A stretch of 64,000 bases of DNA, taken from positions 123,040,486 through 123,104,485 of the forward strand of contig OX375879.1 in NCBI GenBank assembly GCA_947359465.1. Reading direction: 5' to 3'. Shown in pieces: positions 43,935-54,600 of this stretch. This DNA comes from Metellina segmentata. Lineage: Eukaryota; Arthropoda; Arachnida; Araneae; Tetragnathidae. Under the pieces are notes generated by a model. It was given only the letters and a program-made list of their open reading frames with translations. It did not search any database and was not told the DNA's origin. Each line of letters opens with the position of its first letter. Positions within the stretch are counted from its first letter, which is position 1. A program made the translations under genes and the position numbers.

Positions 43935-45270
43935 GGTGCAATATTCTTTGATATTGAAAAGGCCTTCAATAAGGTGTGGATCAAGAATATTAATTTTCAA
44001 ACTCATCAAAATGAACTTCCCATACTGTAACATTCTTCCCATCACGCCCTTTCTTACTACAAGACACTTCATTTTTAAAATAAACAATGCTAAATCCACA
44101 CACAAAAAAATCCAATCTGAAGACCCTCAAAGATCTAAACTTGGACCCTTTTTATTCAATCTATATATGAATGATATCCCCCCAGACAAATTCCACAATT
44201 ATCAGTATGTTCTCTGACGACACTACCATCCTCACTCAACACAAACGAATCAACACTATTATTTTTCTACTTAACAAGCTCATTCGGAAAATCGAAATAT
44301 GGCTCACTAAATGGAAGATTAAACTTAACGTGGATAAAACTGTCGCTATTCTTTTCGGAACTTACACACCCTCTCAAAAAGTCAAAGTTCAAGGTATACC
44401 AATTGAATGGGTCTCACACAAACCAAATACCTTGGAGTCATTCTAGACAATCACCGTTCATGGACACATCACGTTTCTGAAATTCAAAATAAATTCAACA
44501 AAGCCCGTTCAGCTGATACCCCCTTATCTCACGCAGCTCCAAACTCTCCACACACAACAAAATGCTCATCTACATACTATTTACGCCCAGTTCTGACCTA
44601 TGCTGCTCCCATTTGAGTTGCCGCTGCCAAGACAAATTTAAAAAAAAAACTTGCTACCCTCCTAAATTTCACACTCCGTACCACTGTCCGGGCCAGTTGG
44701 TTCTACCGCAACTCTGACACCCAAATTTGTTTTACTACCACAATCCCTTCTCGAAATAAATTCATCAGCTCCATTTCAAAATAATTCTTCCAAAACATTA
44801 CGAACCATCCTAATCCAACTATTCAAGATATTGAAACCTATGATCCAACCCTACCTCAGAACAAAACTAGACCCAGAGCTTCCACGTTACTCAGCAATTA
44901 ATTATAATCATGATACATCCATCCTTCATTAATCTCTTCAAAATTCCCCCTTACTTAATTCATAACACCTTAAACTTGCAGTAATCGAACTAACCGGTCC
45001 CTGTTCTCCTATTGGTCGTACTACAAAAGCTATCCAAGAGCCATTTATAGACACACACACACCCTCTCTGAGTGGGCGGCACTTGAGTGGAGTATGCCAC
45101 CAAAGGGCTCCTGAACCAGACTAACTCACATGCTCTCCCAAACGCTTAACGGCCACCTAATTGTTATCCATCTCTCAGATCCTAAACTAACCTGGAAGCT
45201 CTAATTTTTCAAGCCACACACCATCAGCACTGGAGATTAAGTCCCCTACGAGGCCATGCGCTCCGTCAAC
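43392..45270 (+). pseudogene. Reverse transcriptase of the inserted non-LTR element, broken
   Basis: Segments in order are HIKKLNIHKASGLEDITNKM (start of the RT core), LKHFPTPWKTANIIPILKPH, a FFDIEKAFNKVW motif holding the first catalytic Asp, LGPFLFNLYMNDIPP, and a site near 44205-44225 where a frame change joins to SDDTTILTQHK, the counterpart of the A/F-ADD box. KYLGVILDNHRSWTHHVSEI follows, then degenerate C-terminal sequence. A C run, an A run and a (TA)n tract (43878-43933) interrupt the coding region between the motifs. Many stops and frameshifts make it non-functional. Confidence 0.75.
43898..43933. repeat. (AT)n microsatellite
   Basis: About 17 AT units following C10 and A9 runs, inside the RT relic. 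Confidence 0.9.
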
Positions 45271-45325
45271 ATCAACTGCTCAGAAGAAGTGAACCATCAA
45301 TTGCACTGCGTTGCTTGCGAAGATA

Positions 45326-46030
45326 TGTTCAAAAAACGTGATAGAACTGATTTCGAACGCGGGATGATTGTAGGCGCTCGAAGCGTCGGAACCAGTATCA
45401 GCAAAACGGCTGCACTTGTGAAGTGTACGACACAGTCCAGAATAGTACGTCTCCAGTTCGCAAAAGAGCACAAAGATTGGACAGTAGAGGACTGGAAAAG
45501 GATCATGTGGTCCGATTAATCGCGTTTTCAACTACACCATGCAGATGACAGGGTGCGAATATGAAGATAACAGCACGAAAGCATGGAACCCATTGCCACA
45601 ACATTTCAAGCTGGTGGAAGCAATATTATGGTTTGGGGAGATGTGTTTTATTGCCATTGTATGGGTACTTTGATGCCTGTGAAACAACGTCTGAATGCCC
45701 AAGGGTATTTAAGTGTTATCGCTGATCAAGTACATCCTGTTTGTTATGTCAATAGAATATCCATCCCCGGCTTCCAGCAGGACAATACTCCTTGTCATAA
45801 AGCTGGCATTGTCTTCAGATGGTTCGAAGAGCATGACGAAGAATTTACCTCGCTTCGTTGGCCTGCGCAATCACCAGATCTCGATCCAATTGAGAATTTG
45901 TTGGAAGAGATCGAACGGGGCATCAGGTAGTTGGATCCAGAACCATCAAATCTCAAGGAATTGGAAAGTGCAGTTCATCGGATATGGTCTCAAATTCCTC
46001 ATACCACCTACCAACATTTCATAAAATCCA
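45326..46030 (+). pseudogene. Tc1-like transposase with internal deletion
   Basis: The N terminus reads MFKKRDRTDFERGMIVGARS and SISKTAALVKC, the first helix-turn-helix. It is followed directly by RLQFAKEHKDWTVEDWKRIM and WSD, which normally lie about 70-80 residues later, so the second DNA-binding domain is deleted. A stop follows the first catalytic Asp. In another frame come SNIMVWGDVFYCHC, the second catalytic site FQQDNTPCHKAGI and the third SPDLDPIENLLEEI. The catalytic residues survive in pieces but frames are broken. Confidence 0.8.
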
Positions 46031-46118
46031 TCCCAAGAAGAATTTATGTAGCATCGAGGGCAAAAGGTGGTCCAACATTGTATTGAAGGGGTGGTCATAA
46101 TAATTTGGCCACTCAGTC

Positions 46119-46588
46119 TATGCTTCTTTGATAACAGAACGCATTGTGCTCATTTCAGTTTATCACTTTTAAACGGGCTATCTTTTTTGTTTGAAAGAAC
46201 TGCGAGAATATGCAAAATGTGTGTAGGGTCTTCCACAAAAGCATCTCCCCATTCGCCTGTGAAGTGGCTCTTGTTGAGGCTCAATCGGACAATGACGCAT
46301 TGCGGATCACCTGTGCAAATGAGGATAATGAACGAGTCCACTTCACAGAACGCTAGTTAAAAAAGGCTCAGGTTTTAACTGTACCCATCTTTCGAACGCC
46401 TGTCGGACTCGGAAGGGGGAGGTAAAGGAGATTTCGACCCTCTATGAACGAAGCGCCTGTTGAACTGAATGCCAAAGACGCAATAGCGAAATCATTGATA
46501 TTCTTAGAAAATCAATTTTGATTTAGAAACGAGGTTGATAGGGACGTTTGAATGAGCTTTCAAGATAATAAATCAGATTTGCTAATTG
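46119..46588. other. Non-coding DNA
   Basis: Short open frames on both strands show no family resemblance. Confidence 0.4.
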
Positions 46589-46633
46589 TACACAATTTAC
46601 CAACAAATAATTAGACACCTGTGATAGAAAAGG

Positions 46634-46750
46634 TAATGGTAATTTTAGTTAACGTCGTACTAGAGCAACACAACGGGCAATTGACGACGGTCCGGGATCA
46701 GTCCCTTAAGGGAAAGATCCGAGGACAATACCTCGTAATTTTGAACCAAG
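46634..46750 (-). repeat. SINE fragment with 13-bp target duplication (copy 9)
   Basis: GTGATAGAAAAGG lies on both sides (46621-46633 and 46751-46763). The SINE is in reverse orientation and 5' truncated. Removing it restores a continuous Tc1 end. Confidence 0.85.
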
Positions 46751-46779
46751 GTGATAGAAAAGGAAAAATAAGTTTATTC

Positions 46780-47218
46780 ACCTTCAATAGTTGGTGAAGC
46801 CACCACGAGCGGCTATTGCAGCTGCGACCCTCCGTGGCATACTCTCAACCAGTCGTTGTGCGACGGTCCCGCGGTATGCTCCGCCACTCGGCTCGGATAA
46901 GACAGGTCAGTTATGTCACCGATGTCGGACGGTGGAGGAACGGCCCAATTCGTCCCAGAGTTGCTCGATCGGGTTAAGGTCCGGCCTCTGCGCAGGCCAG
47001 TCCATTCGATGGACCCCATTATCATACCAAGCCATGGTGGACCTTGCAACATGACACGTGGCATTGTCATCCTGAAAGTAACGTGGATCCACCCCGTAAA
47101 ACTGCCACAACGTAAGAAGCGAAGTCATCCAAAATGGTGTCGTAGGTCCCGGAATTGGGACCAAGGGTCGTGTGCCATACCAGGAGAAACGTCGTCGATT
47201 GCAGGGGTGTCCAATTAT
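46780..47218 (-). pseudogene. Tc1-like transposase, C-terminal part
   Basis: The minus strand reads VDPRYFQDDNATCHVARSTM with the second catalytic Asp, WPAQRPDLNPIEQLWDELG with the catalytic Glu, and after a frame change ESMPRRVAAAIAARGGFTNY, the standard C terminus. The N-terminal DNA-binding half and the first catalytic Asp are missing. Confidence 0.8.
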
Positions 47219-47451
47219 TCGTGGGTAGGTAGTATATATCACTTAGTTACTCAGTTGAAAACCCCTTTTCTCAATTTAAAATAGTGGCAAGAATTTTCAA
47301 TGTCGACATTCTTAGTCGAAGTTGTTTAGTGTCCTGCTATTTTTAAAGTTGCTTTAAGGTCAATTCGTTTTAGCAAACGCAATTGACTTGTGAATAGGAA
47401 TTTTTTTTTTATAAGTAGCTAATTATATAAAGCAATAAGTAATTAGCAATC

Positions 47452-47745
47452 GGTAGGTAGTTGAATGGGATTGCGCTGGGTCAATACGATGGGCTATTGG
47501 CAATAGCCCGATCTTGAAGGGAAAAGGATCCAGATATCTCAAAATTTTGAAACAGGTCAGATGACGAGGTCACACATGAGTTGGCACCCCACTCTCCAAA
47601 CTTCTACATCATGTCAACATGGACGTTTGGGGTCATGACTGATTTAATGGGCACCAGCCCTCATATACACGTCGGTCTTGGGTTGCATCGAGTCCCTTAC
47701 TCGCAACTCTTTGTTTGCCAATCTGCTACTCTTACTGCGGCCTGG
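47452..47745 (-). repeat. SINE, near full length (copy 10)
   Basis: In reverse orientation: tail GGTAGGTAGTTGAATGG, body with GATGACGAGGTCAC and TTGGCACCCCACTCTCC, and a head with GCATCGAGTCCCTTACTCGC. One of the best copies for building a consensus. Confidence 0.8.
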
Positions 47746-48255
47746 GAATGCTAACACTTTCGTGATTGGAATATATTTTTAAATATATAAAAGAACCTTT
47801 TGTAGTATGTTTACTAAAAAAAGCCACAAAGAAAGCACGATGACTGCTGCACAATTTTTTATCAAATATCATTGGGAAGCCTGGGACGATTCTAATCATG
47901 CAGAGAGCTTACTCTAATCAATTGACAGAAAAGAACTAATAATTCACTGGCATTTAATTTTTATTTACAAATTACATAAATAACAGTTTTAAATTTGTAA
48001 TGGTAAATCTTTTTGCTCATTCTTCATACTCAGCCTTGGGACTCTGATTTTTATTGATGCCTCTTTGACAGAATGGGAAATATCTGTTCCCAGTGGACAA
48101 CTAAAAGAGAGATTTAGCATCAAATAGTACCCTTTTCACACTACAGGATCACAGTAATTTTACATAATTTGTGGGAATCACAGTAAAACTCAATTCACAA
48201 ACAAACTAACCGATATGTGCAGTCTTACTGGTGGATTTATTATGTAAAAGATATA
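47746..48255. other. AT-rich non-coding DNA
   Basis: No gene or repeat recognised; ends at the TA target of the nested element block. Confidence 0.5.
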
Positions 48256-48474
48256 CACTGCTGGAAAATGCAACACCGTGAAGGAAGCTTCCTCTAGCCT
48301 TGAAATTGTCACAATGTGTAGACCATGGAAAGATGCAAATGTGCAGCATATATTCACGTCATATATGCCAGTAATGTCCAATGCTAGTACAGTCGAACGC
48401 AGTTAGAGCAGGCCTCGAAATGGATTTTTGAATACAGGTGAACCTAAGTTTTTAAATTAGGTGCACACATTATA

Positions 48475-49777
48475 CAGAGGCTGTTCACACATTTTTTAGA
48501 CAATGTATATTGTATTCACAAAACTAAATTACATAAAATTCTTGTGTTTTAAATGTTTTATTTGATAGCCCTTATTCTGAACTGTCTTTCGACACCGTAA
48601 TTTCCAGGATAATAATGCCTTTCGAAGTGTCAGAAGAGGTATTCTATCCCATTCCTCCTGAACAGCTTTCCAGAGTCCTGTAAGGGTTGTGGGACGACAT
48701 TTCGATAATGCAGATTTTAAAAGTCTGAAAGCACAAAAATCCATAGGTGATACATCGGGAGATTTAGTAGGGATATCAGTGAAGGGTATGGCCTTGATAC
48801 CGGTTTTTTGTTCCATTTCTTTTAGGAAATTTACTGTGGATTTTGATGTGTGACTGCTAGTTTTGTCTTGATGGAGTTCCACAGATTGATGGCACTGTAA
48901 ATAAAACTATGGTATTTCATTCAGAAAAATGGGCAACAAAATATGTTCCTGACAGTATTTGGAGTTAATCTTGACATTTTTTTCCTCTCTCTTTATTTTT
49001 AACTTGCCATTATATGAAAAACCAGCAACAATCATGAATCCCTTAGAAAAACTTTCTTTCGATTCTGTGAACCATGTACTTAAATTTTTTTCTCTCCTTT
49101 TATGATAATAAATGGCTCTTTTTTTGCTGTAATCATTTAAATACACCCATAATTCATCTATGGTGACAATTTTTTCCCATCTTTCTTTGGATAAGTGTTT
49201 CTCATATAGAATTTGGCAGCGTGTCCTGCATTCAGCGATATGTTTGGAGAAAGACGATGCACATTTCATTTTTCCGCTTTCTTAAGATTTAAATCAACGT
49301 TTATCATTTTGATCACAGTGGACACTGAGCATTGTAATGATTTTGCAACTGTCCTTCGACTAGGGGGATTTTCTTTTAACATTAAACAACGTACCTTTGC
49401 AATAGTCGAAGATGTCCGTTTCTTCGTTGGATACTTGTCTGGAATTTTTGTCCCACTTGAGGCTCCAATTTGACGTTTTTTTCCTTTCTTGCTGATGATA
49501 TTACCTATCGACGCTTTAGATATCACAAAACCATGACTCTCACATCGTTTTTGGTTAACGGAATATGAATATTTCTCTTCGGTAAGAGCATAAATATAGC
49601 CTTCGAACCACTGCTTCGTTAAAAATGCCATTTTAAAATAAAAACAAACCTCTCAAGCCGCAAACGATAATTTTGACTTTTAAAAACATAGTACAACTGC
49701 AATTATTTCTTTTGCAGCAAACGATTTTTTTATTACCGCTAACCAAAATCGTCTAAAAAATGTGCAAACATCCTCTG
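48475..49777 (-). mobile_element. DD41D-type Tc1/mariner-superfamily element, 1303 bp
   Basis: TA at 48473-48474 and 49778-49779 flanks CAGAGGCTGTTCACACATTT and inverted CAGAGGATGTTTGCACATTT, followed on both sides by TTTTAGACRAT. The complete length and well-kept ends suggest it is the youngest layer of the stack. Confidence 0.9.
48529..49631 (-). pseudogene. DD41D-type transposase, one frameshift and one stop
   Basis: The frame opens at 49631 (MAFLTKQWFEGYIYALTEEK), runs through a helix-turn-helix region (SRRTVAKSLQCSVSTVIKMI), shifts frame in an A run near 49266, and continues with WEKIVTIDELWVYLND, the first catalytic Asp. A single in-frame stop at about 48907 is followed by VELHQDKTSSHTSKS with the second Asp and SPDVSPMDFCAF with the third. 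I count 41 residues between second and third, matching the DD41D (rosa-like) group rather than Tc1 (DD34E) or mariner (DD34D). It ends at 48529 with about 365 codons in all. Just two lesions make this the best preserved transposase apart from the LTR element. Confidence 0.85.
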
Positions 49778-50479
49778 TATTTTAGGTACTCATTTTTAAA
49801 AAAAATTTATATAAGAGTATTAATGTAATGTAAACTACTTTATTAGTTGGGCATGTTTATATAGGTTCATAGTAGATAGTAAATAAAAATATTTAAAAAT
49901 CGAAATTCTCCCTTCTCCGGCTGTCGGGACAGACACTTCAACAGAGCCATCTGGAAAATGTTTCAATGATTGGAAAGTTCTGGTGGCAGAGACACAAGTA
50001 AACCTTCCTGCTGTATAAACCCGTTATGGTCCAACGATTTTGTTTTCGTATAGTGTGTATTTAGGAATTTTAATTATGTTCCTTTGGAGCAAGAGACGTC
50101 GATACTAATATTTTGTTCAAAGATCAAAATAACATTAAAAACGTCCCCCCCCCCTCCTTTTTTTTAACATGACCCCTTAGCGGTAAAAAATTAGGTACAC
50201 AATTTTATTTTCATGTGCCCAATGCACCTGGGTATTTCGAGAAGAAATGTTTCAACTGCTCTCCTAGAAAATATGAATTTTTGACATAGTGCTAGTTTAC
50301 TTCCAAGATACAGAATTTTATGAAATTATTAATGAATTAGCAATTATTAATTATTGAAGAAATGTTAATTCATAATTTAAAAAAACCGTAAATATAATAA
50401 GAAACAAAACATAACAACATACTCACCAAAACATTTTTTAATTTTAGTCGTTTCTTTTCTAAATCAAAGTACCTATATA
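49778..50479. other. Interior or end of the hAT layer
   Basis: Non-coding, with an 11-base C run at about 50147-50157. It should contain the left terminus of the hAT element or its 3' UTR, but I could not locate a CAGGG-type end. AATTAGGTACACA here echoes AAATTAGGTGCACACA on the other side of the DD41D element (48455-48470). Confidence 0.35.
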
Positions 50480-52938
50480 CTACATTACTTTCTTCCTGGG
50501 TTTTATACTGAGAAAATCATGCAAAACCTCATTAAATATAAGACTTTTTGTCAAATCACTTTCTATAGTAAGGAGAGCTAGTCCAGACAGCCTTTCACTT
50601 GACATGCTTGTCCTTATGCGAGTTTTTATCCTTTTCATTGCAGAGAAAGAACGCTCTTCAGTACAATTTGAGATAGGAATGGAAAGGAACATCCTTAAAG
50701 CAACTTCAACATTTGGATAGGTGTCTTCAATATGAAGGGATTTCACTACTTTAAACATTTCAATTGGGCTTGTAGCAACAGGGATGAACTCTTTAAATTG
50801 CTCATATTCATCCACAAATTCTTCGCCAATATCTTCCTTATAAATTTCTTGAAATTGTTTAGCAGCTTCACAAAGTAAGGTTTTGTCACAGTCCTTGAAA
50901 AAAAAAATGTGAATGGTTCATTCAGAAAGCTGTAGGCTTCTTTCCTTCGCTTTAAATTAGCAATAAGGCTATCACAAACAACATAATGGGTTTCAAAAAT
51001 AAATCTGTTCCGCTCAGACAAATCTGTATTGGCATCTAAACTCAGATTGTCATCGATGGCTATAGGCAGTCTTCGTTTTCTAGATTGTGTATAACAGATA
51101 GTATTCCCCAATGTTTCAGCTTCTTTTTCCAGTTTGTCGAACGAATTTCTTACTATTTGGACAAAGTTTTCGAGGGAGTTGTAAAGTGGGACAATAGCTT
51201 CTACACTGCAAGTATAAGATTGTAAACTTTTACTTGTGGAGTTTACTCTTTGTAATAAAGTGTCCCAAATTACAGTTAGTAGGGCATTTTCAAATGCTTG
51301 AATTTTCTTACATAAGCATTTTGCTTCGTATTTTGTTGCAGCACTTTCATCACAATTTTCAATTATTGATCTTAAAGTTTCGGAAATAATTTTATATCCT
51401 TTTCTTAAGGCTTTTACTGCATCCGCATTTGCTGACCATCTCGTTCCTGATAAAGACTTTAAGGTAATCCCATCAACATGTTTGAGGTTGCTGGTTAGCA
51501 CTTCCCATCTATGAGGTGATCCCGAAAAAAATTGTAGAGTGCTTGGACAAATCCAAAATAAGAGATGGCTGCTTTGCAGGATTCAACTGCACTAACCCCA
51601 ACTAAATTGAGTGAATGTCTTGAGCAAGGAATGTATTCAGCTAGAGGATACTCCTTTTTAATGCGGGCTTGTAACCCTGAGTATTTCCCTGCCATGTTGC
51701 TTGCATTATCATAAGACTGTCCATGACAATAGTACTGCTGCAGCTGCAACAACAACTGCAGATCTATTTTCAACTCATTAAACAGCTCAGTAATTGTTTC
51801 CCATAAATGCTCAGCAGCATGACTGCGGATGGGAACAAACGTGATGAAACGTTCTACAGGTTCATTTTGAGCATCGACATATCTTATTACAACACACATT
51901 TGGTCTATGTGTGTTAAGTCTGGGGTCGAGTCAACAATAATGCCGAAGTACCTTGCCTTCTTTACCTCAGCAACAATTTTCTTTGTCACTTGATTTGACG
52001 TAATTTGGAGAAGGTCATCGACAGTAGTCGAAGACAAATAATTCACTCTCCCTTGTCCCCCGAGACTTAATATGCTCAGCCAGGAAAGGATCAGAATTCG
52101 CTAACAGCTCCAAAATACCCAAAAAGTTGTCATTTTGATTGGAACTAAAACTTTTATTGTCACCGAAAAAGGACAGTCCCCTCTGAGCAATTAATTGTAG
52201 AACATCCACAACTCTTTTCAGCACATTCCTCCAATACACTCTTTCGCTTTCATTTTCTTTCACAATTAGGGAATTTATCCTTCCTGAAGAGTTCATTAGG
52301 AGCGATAGCTGGTTAATACACTGTCGATGCATTTTTGAAGTCTCGTGAGAAGGTAGTCTCTTGCTAACATTATGCCAATCTACGAGACCAGTTGTGCATA
52401 GTGCATCAATACTATTGCTAAAAAGCTTGCACACATAACAAAATAAGGCATTGGCTTTCATGGAATATATCAGCCAATGCCTTTCAATGACTTCTCCGTT
52501 CTGTTTTTTCCGGATAAAGTTATTTGGCGAACACATACGCATTTTGTCTCCAAACATTCTCCCTGAGTCGTTAAGGTACTCTATATTTTGGCAAGGTTTA
52601 TTTTTGGCAAAATACTCTTGTAAGTTATTGGAGGAAGATGGCCAGAAAGCTGGATCATTGTCGAATTCTCCAAGAATTATTTTAGTAGATGTGACTCATC
52701 AACAGTAGGATTAATATCACAAACAGTCTCTTCTTGAGTGATCGATGTGGATTCGTCTTGATCGATAATTTGTTCATCATCAGGAGCTACATTTTCAGTA
52801 TCACTCCTTCCTGCAAGCATTTGGGCGAACTTGAAAAAATTTGTCCAATAATGTGGATTGTTTATTTTTGCACTCTAATAATTTTTCTGCCTTTCTCTTT
52901 CTTTTTGAAGACCCTGATGGATATTTACGTCCTGACAT
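50480..52938 (-). pseudogene. hAT transposase with TTF-type zinc finger (ZMYM1-like/DUF4371)
   Basis: From ATG at 52938 the protein begins MSGRKYPSGSSKRKRKAEKL, a start shared by ZMYM1-like hAT proteins. Next come FDNDPAFWPSSSN, then a TTF-type finger region (HWLIYSMKANALFCYVCKLF, WHNVSKRLPSHETSKMH). The DUF4371-like catalytic part has YFGIIVDSTPDLTHIDQM with an Asp, HGQSYDNASNMAGKYSGLQA with a second, CSRHSLNLVG and LSGTRWSANADAV. The hAT dimerisation domain (ALRMFLSIPISNCTEERSFS and LSGLALLTIESDL) closes it at 50480. Transposases of this kind cut and paste DNA with 8-bp duplications. At least four frameshifts (near 52801, 52700, 52030 and 51495) and a break near 50930-50815 inactivate it. 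Confidence 0.85.
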
Positions 52939-53588
52939 TGGAAAATATTGAATTAAATACAAATTTTTTTTTTGGAAATTATAAATTAAGTATTTATTCA
53001 AATTGTCGAAAGCATGCAAGCATTTGTTTCTAAATAAGAAAATCACTTCACTTCTCTTCCCCAAAATAATTTTCTACAATAAAATTATTTGCATGAGCGC
53101 CAGATCCCGGGTAATTATTAAAATTATTTGCTACTTAGAAAGTAAACTAAAAAATGTTTCTGTAACCGATAATAACAATTTCTGGTTTTTTTTTGTGTGG
53201 TTTTATTCAGTTTATTTAACAATTATTCTCTTAAATGTAAGATTTTGTTTACAACCAATCAGAAAGTTTCTTTTATTCACAAACCTGAAAAGTTATATAT
53301 GATTGGCTAAACTGGACAGATTTGCTTAACTAGTTGGAACATCCGACTAAACTCCGTAACTGTACCTAGAAATGTTACGGGGTTTGGTTACCCGTTACCG
53401 TTACATTGCAATAAAGTTTTGGATTTTTATTTTCCTTTTCGAAAAAAATTGTTGAAAAACATTCCAACAAAAATGAAAAGTTATTATTATTTTTTTTCAT
53501 TTTTAGATACTTTTGAAACTTAGGGGCCCCCTAAATTATGAGGGCCGTAGGCCCGTGCCTCACGGGCCTAATGGTAAATCAGGGCCTG
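52939..53588 (-). mobile_element. hAT 5' non-coding region and terminal end
   Basis: The last ~90 bp (53496-53588), from ACTTTTGAAACTTAGGGGCC to TAAATCAGGGCCTG, match the right end of the MITE at 18534-18955 almost base for base. This places the hAT terminus at 53588. The opposite end was not identified; CAGGCC at 48409 is one candidate. Confidence 0.8.
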
Positions 53589-53799
53589 TTCACTCTGTTT
53601 CAAATAACATTAGTTAAATAGGAGTTCAGTCGGGACCCATGAAAAAGCTCGCTATACTGGGGTTCGACTGAAGTTATTATAGGACTGACCGTATTTATTT
53701 CATGTAGTTATTTTGTAGGACCGACAACAGAGAACCGGTTTTTAGTATCAGAATAGTATTTTCTCACTTGCTTCTGTGTATAGCAAGCTAATTATGCTT

Positions 53800-54600
53800 C
53801 GTTGAAAAATGCAGCAGTCATATAAGCAGGTGTCTAAGGTAAGCGAGGAAGAATTGACTTACTGAGAGTGCAGATTATCTTTTGGGGAAATCGGTGATCT
53901 TTTTGGACCAAATCAAATCAGTCATGAGAATATGAAATTGGGAAGAGCAGGTGGGACGAACAGGCTGACGCGGATGATTGTGGCTATCGTGTCGGTCGGC
54001 CTCACCAATCGAGAAGAGACATCTCATAGCCATGAGTAGCTCCTATAATTTGACTTGATCAGCAGCAGCAGGAACTTTTTCAAAGCATCCATAACTGTAA
54101 CTACCTGACTCTCAAGCAGCTGTAACGGTGTGTAGAGCACTATACAAGGACAAACGTATGGCATGATACATCTTTTCAGATTAATCTCAATTCTGCCTAC
54201 ACCACCATGACGGCCTCATCCGAGTCTGGTGGCATTATGCATTGCCATATTGGTCTGTCCCCTGGTATTATGGTGCCATTGGATTCTAGCACTGTACCCA
54301 CCCAGTGCATATTGCCGGTACACTCCACAGCCACCGTTATACCAGAGGTTTTGGTCCATGTTGTCCTTCCTTATCTTCAGGGCTTGCCAGCGACCATCGG
54401 GTAAACGTACAACTGCATGTGGCAAGCAACACACAACCATTTCTCAATATCCATCATGTTACACATGTTCCATGGCCCACTCGTTCACCAGATTTGTCAC
54501 CCATCAAACGCATCTGGTCAATGCTCAGACAACAATTAGCACACTGAATCACCTGTGGCTACACTAGATGGCAATGAGTAAAAGCAGCATGGACTACATG
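53800..54600 (+). pseudogene. Transposase remnant of the outer Tc1-like element
   Basis: The plus strand begins with MQQSYKQVSKVSEEEL and SFGEIGDLFG, an N-terminal helix-turn-helix, then RMIVAIVSVGLTNREET, the second DNA-binding region. Further on, in broken frames, come VASNTQPFLNIHHVTHVPWP and TRSPDLSPIKRIWSMLRQQL, the third catalytic region, where the family's Glu is Lys. The first catalytic region is hard to see. The gene is heavily decayed, consistent with being the oldest layer. Confidence 0.65.

Larger units (their letters stand above)
43392..45286 (+). mobile_element. jockey-like non-LTR retrotransposon inserted in Tc1
   Basis: AAGTGAACC occurs at 43383-43391 and again at 45287-45295. 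Joining the outer sequences across one copy restores a continuous Tc1 element. The insert carries reverse transcriptase segments on the plus strand but is 5' truncated and has no poly(A) or simple-repeat tail. Confidence 0.8.
43272..46118 (+). mobile_element. Tc1-like element split by a non-LTR retrotransposon
   Basis: Ends CACTGAGCGGCCACTTTATT and inverted GACTGAGTGGCCAAATTATT, each followed by ..GACCACCC, are flanked by TA (43270-43271 and 46119-46120). A TATAAAAAG promoter-like box lies at about 43361. The element's own DNA is 43272-43391 and 45287-46118; between these lies the insertion flanked by a 9-bp duplication. Confidence 0.85.
46591..47232 (-). mobile_element. Tc1-like deletion derivative carrying a SINE
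   Basis: The left end CACAATTTACCAACAAATAA and inverted right end CTACCTACCCACGAATAATT, both continuing TNGACACC, are flanked by TA (46589-46590, 47233-47234). Only the C-terminal third of a transposase remains, directly abutting the right end. Confidence 0.75.
48390..53670. mobile_element. pogo/Tigger-like termini enclosing the hAT element
   Basis: CAGTCGAACGCAGTTAGAGC follows TA at 48388-48389, and the inverted sequence CAGTCGAACCCCAGTATAGC ends at 53670. These resemble the ends of pogo/Tigger elements. The right part continues about 80 bp to 53589 before the hAT end. The left part is short and diverged, and the right TA is mutated, so the pairing is plausible but not certain. Confidence 0.45.

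Noticed and set aside
46916..47284. Plus-strand open frame of 123 codons
   Set aside because: Opposite strand of the Tc1 transposase C terminus, which has the catalytic motifs.
48409..48414. CAGGCC as the left end of the hAT element
   Set aside because: It resembles a terminus but does not match the known family end CAGGGCCCGATTTAG, and flanking octamers do not match those at 53589; left as a candidate only.
54207..54567. Independent plus-strand genes
   Set aside because: The frames are pieces of the outer Tc1-like transposase (SPDLSPIKRIW) or frame shadows of it.
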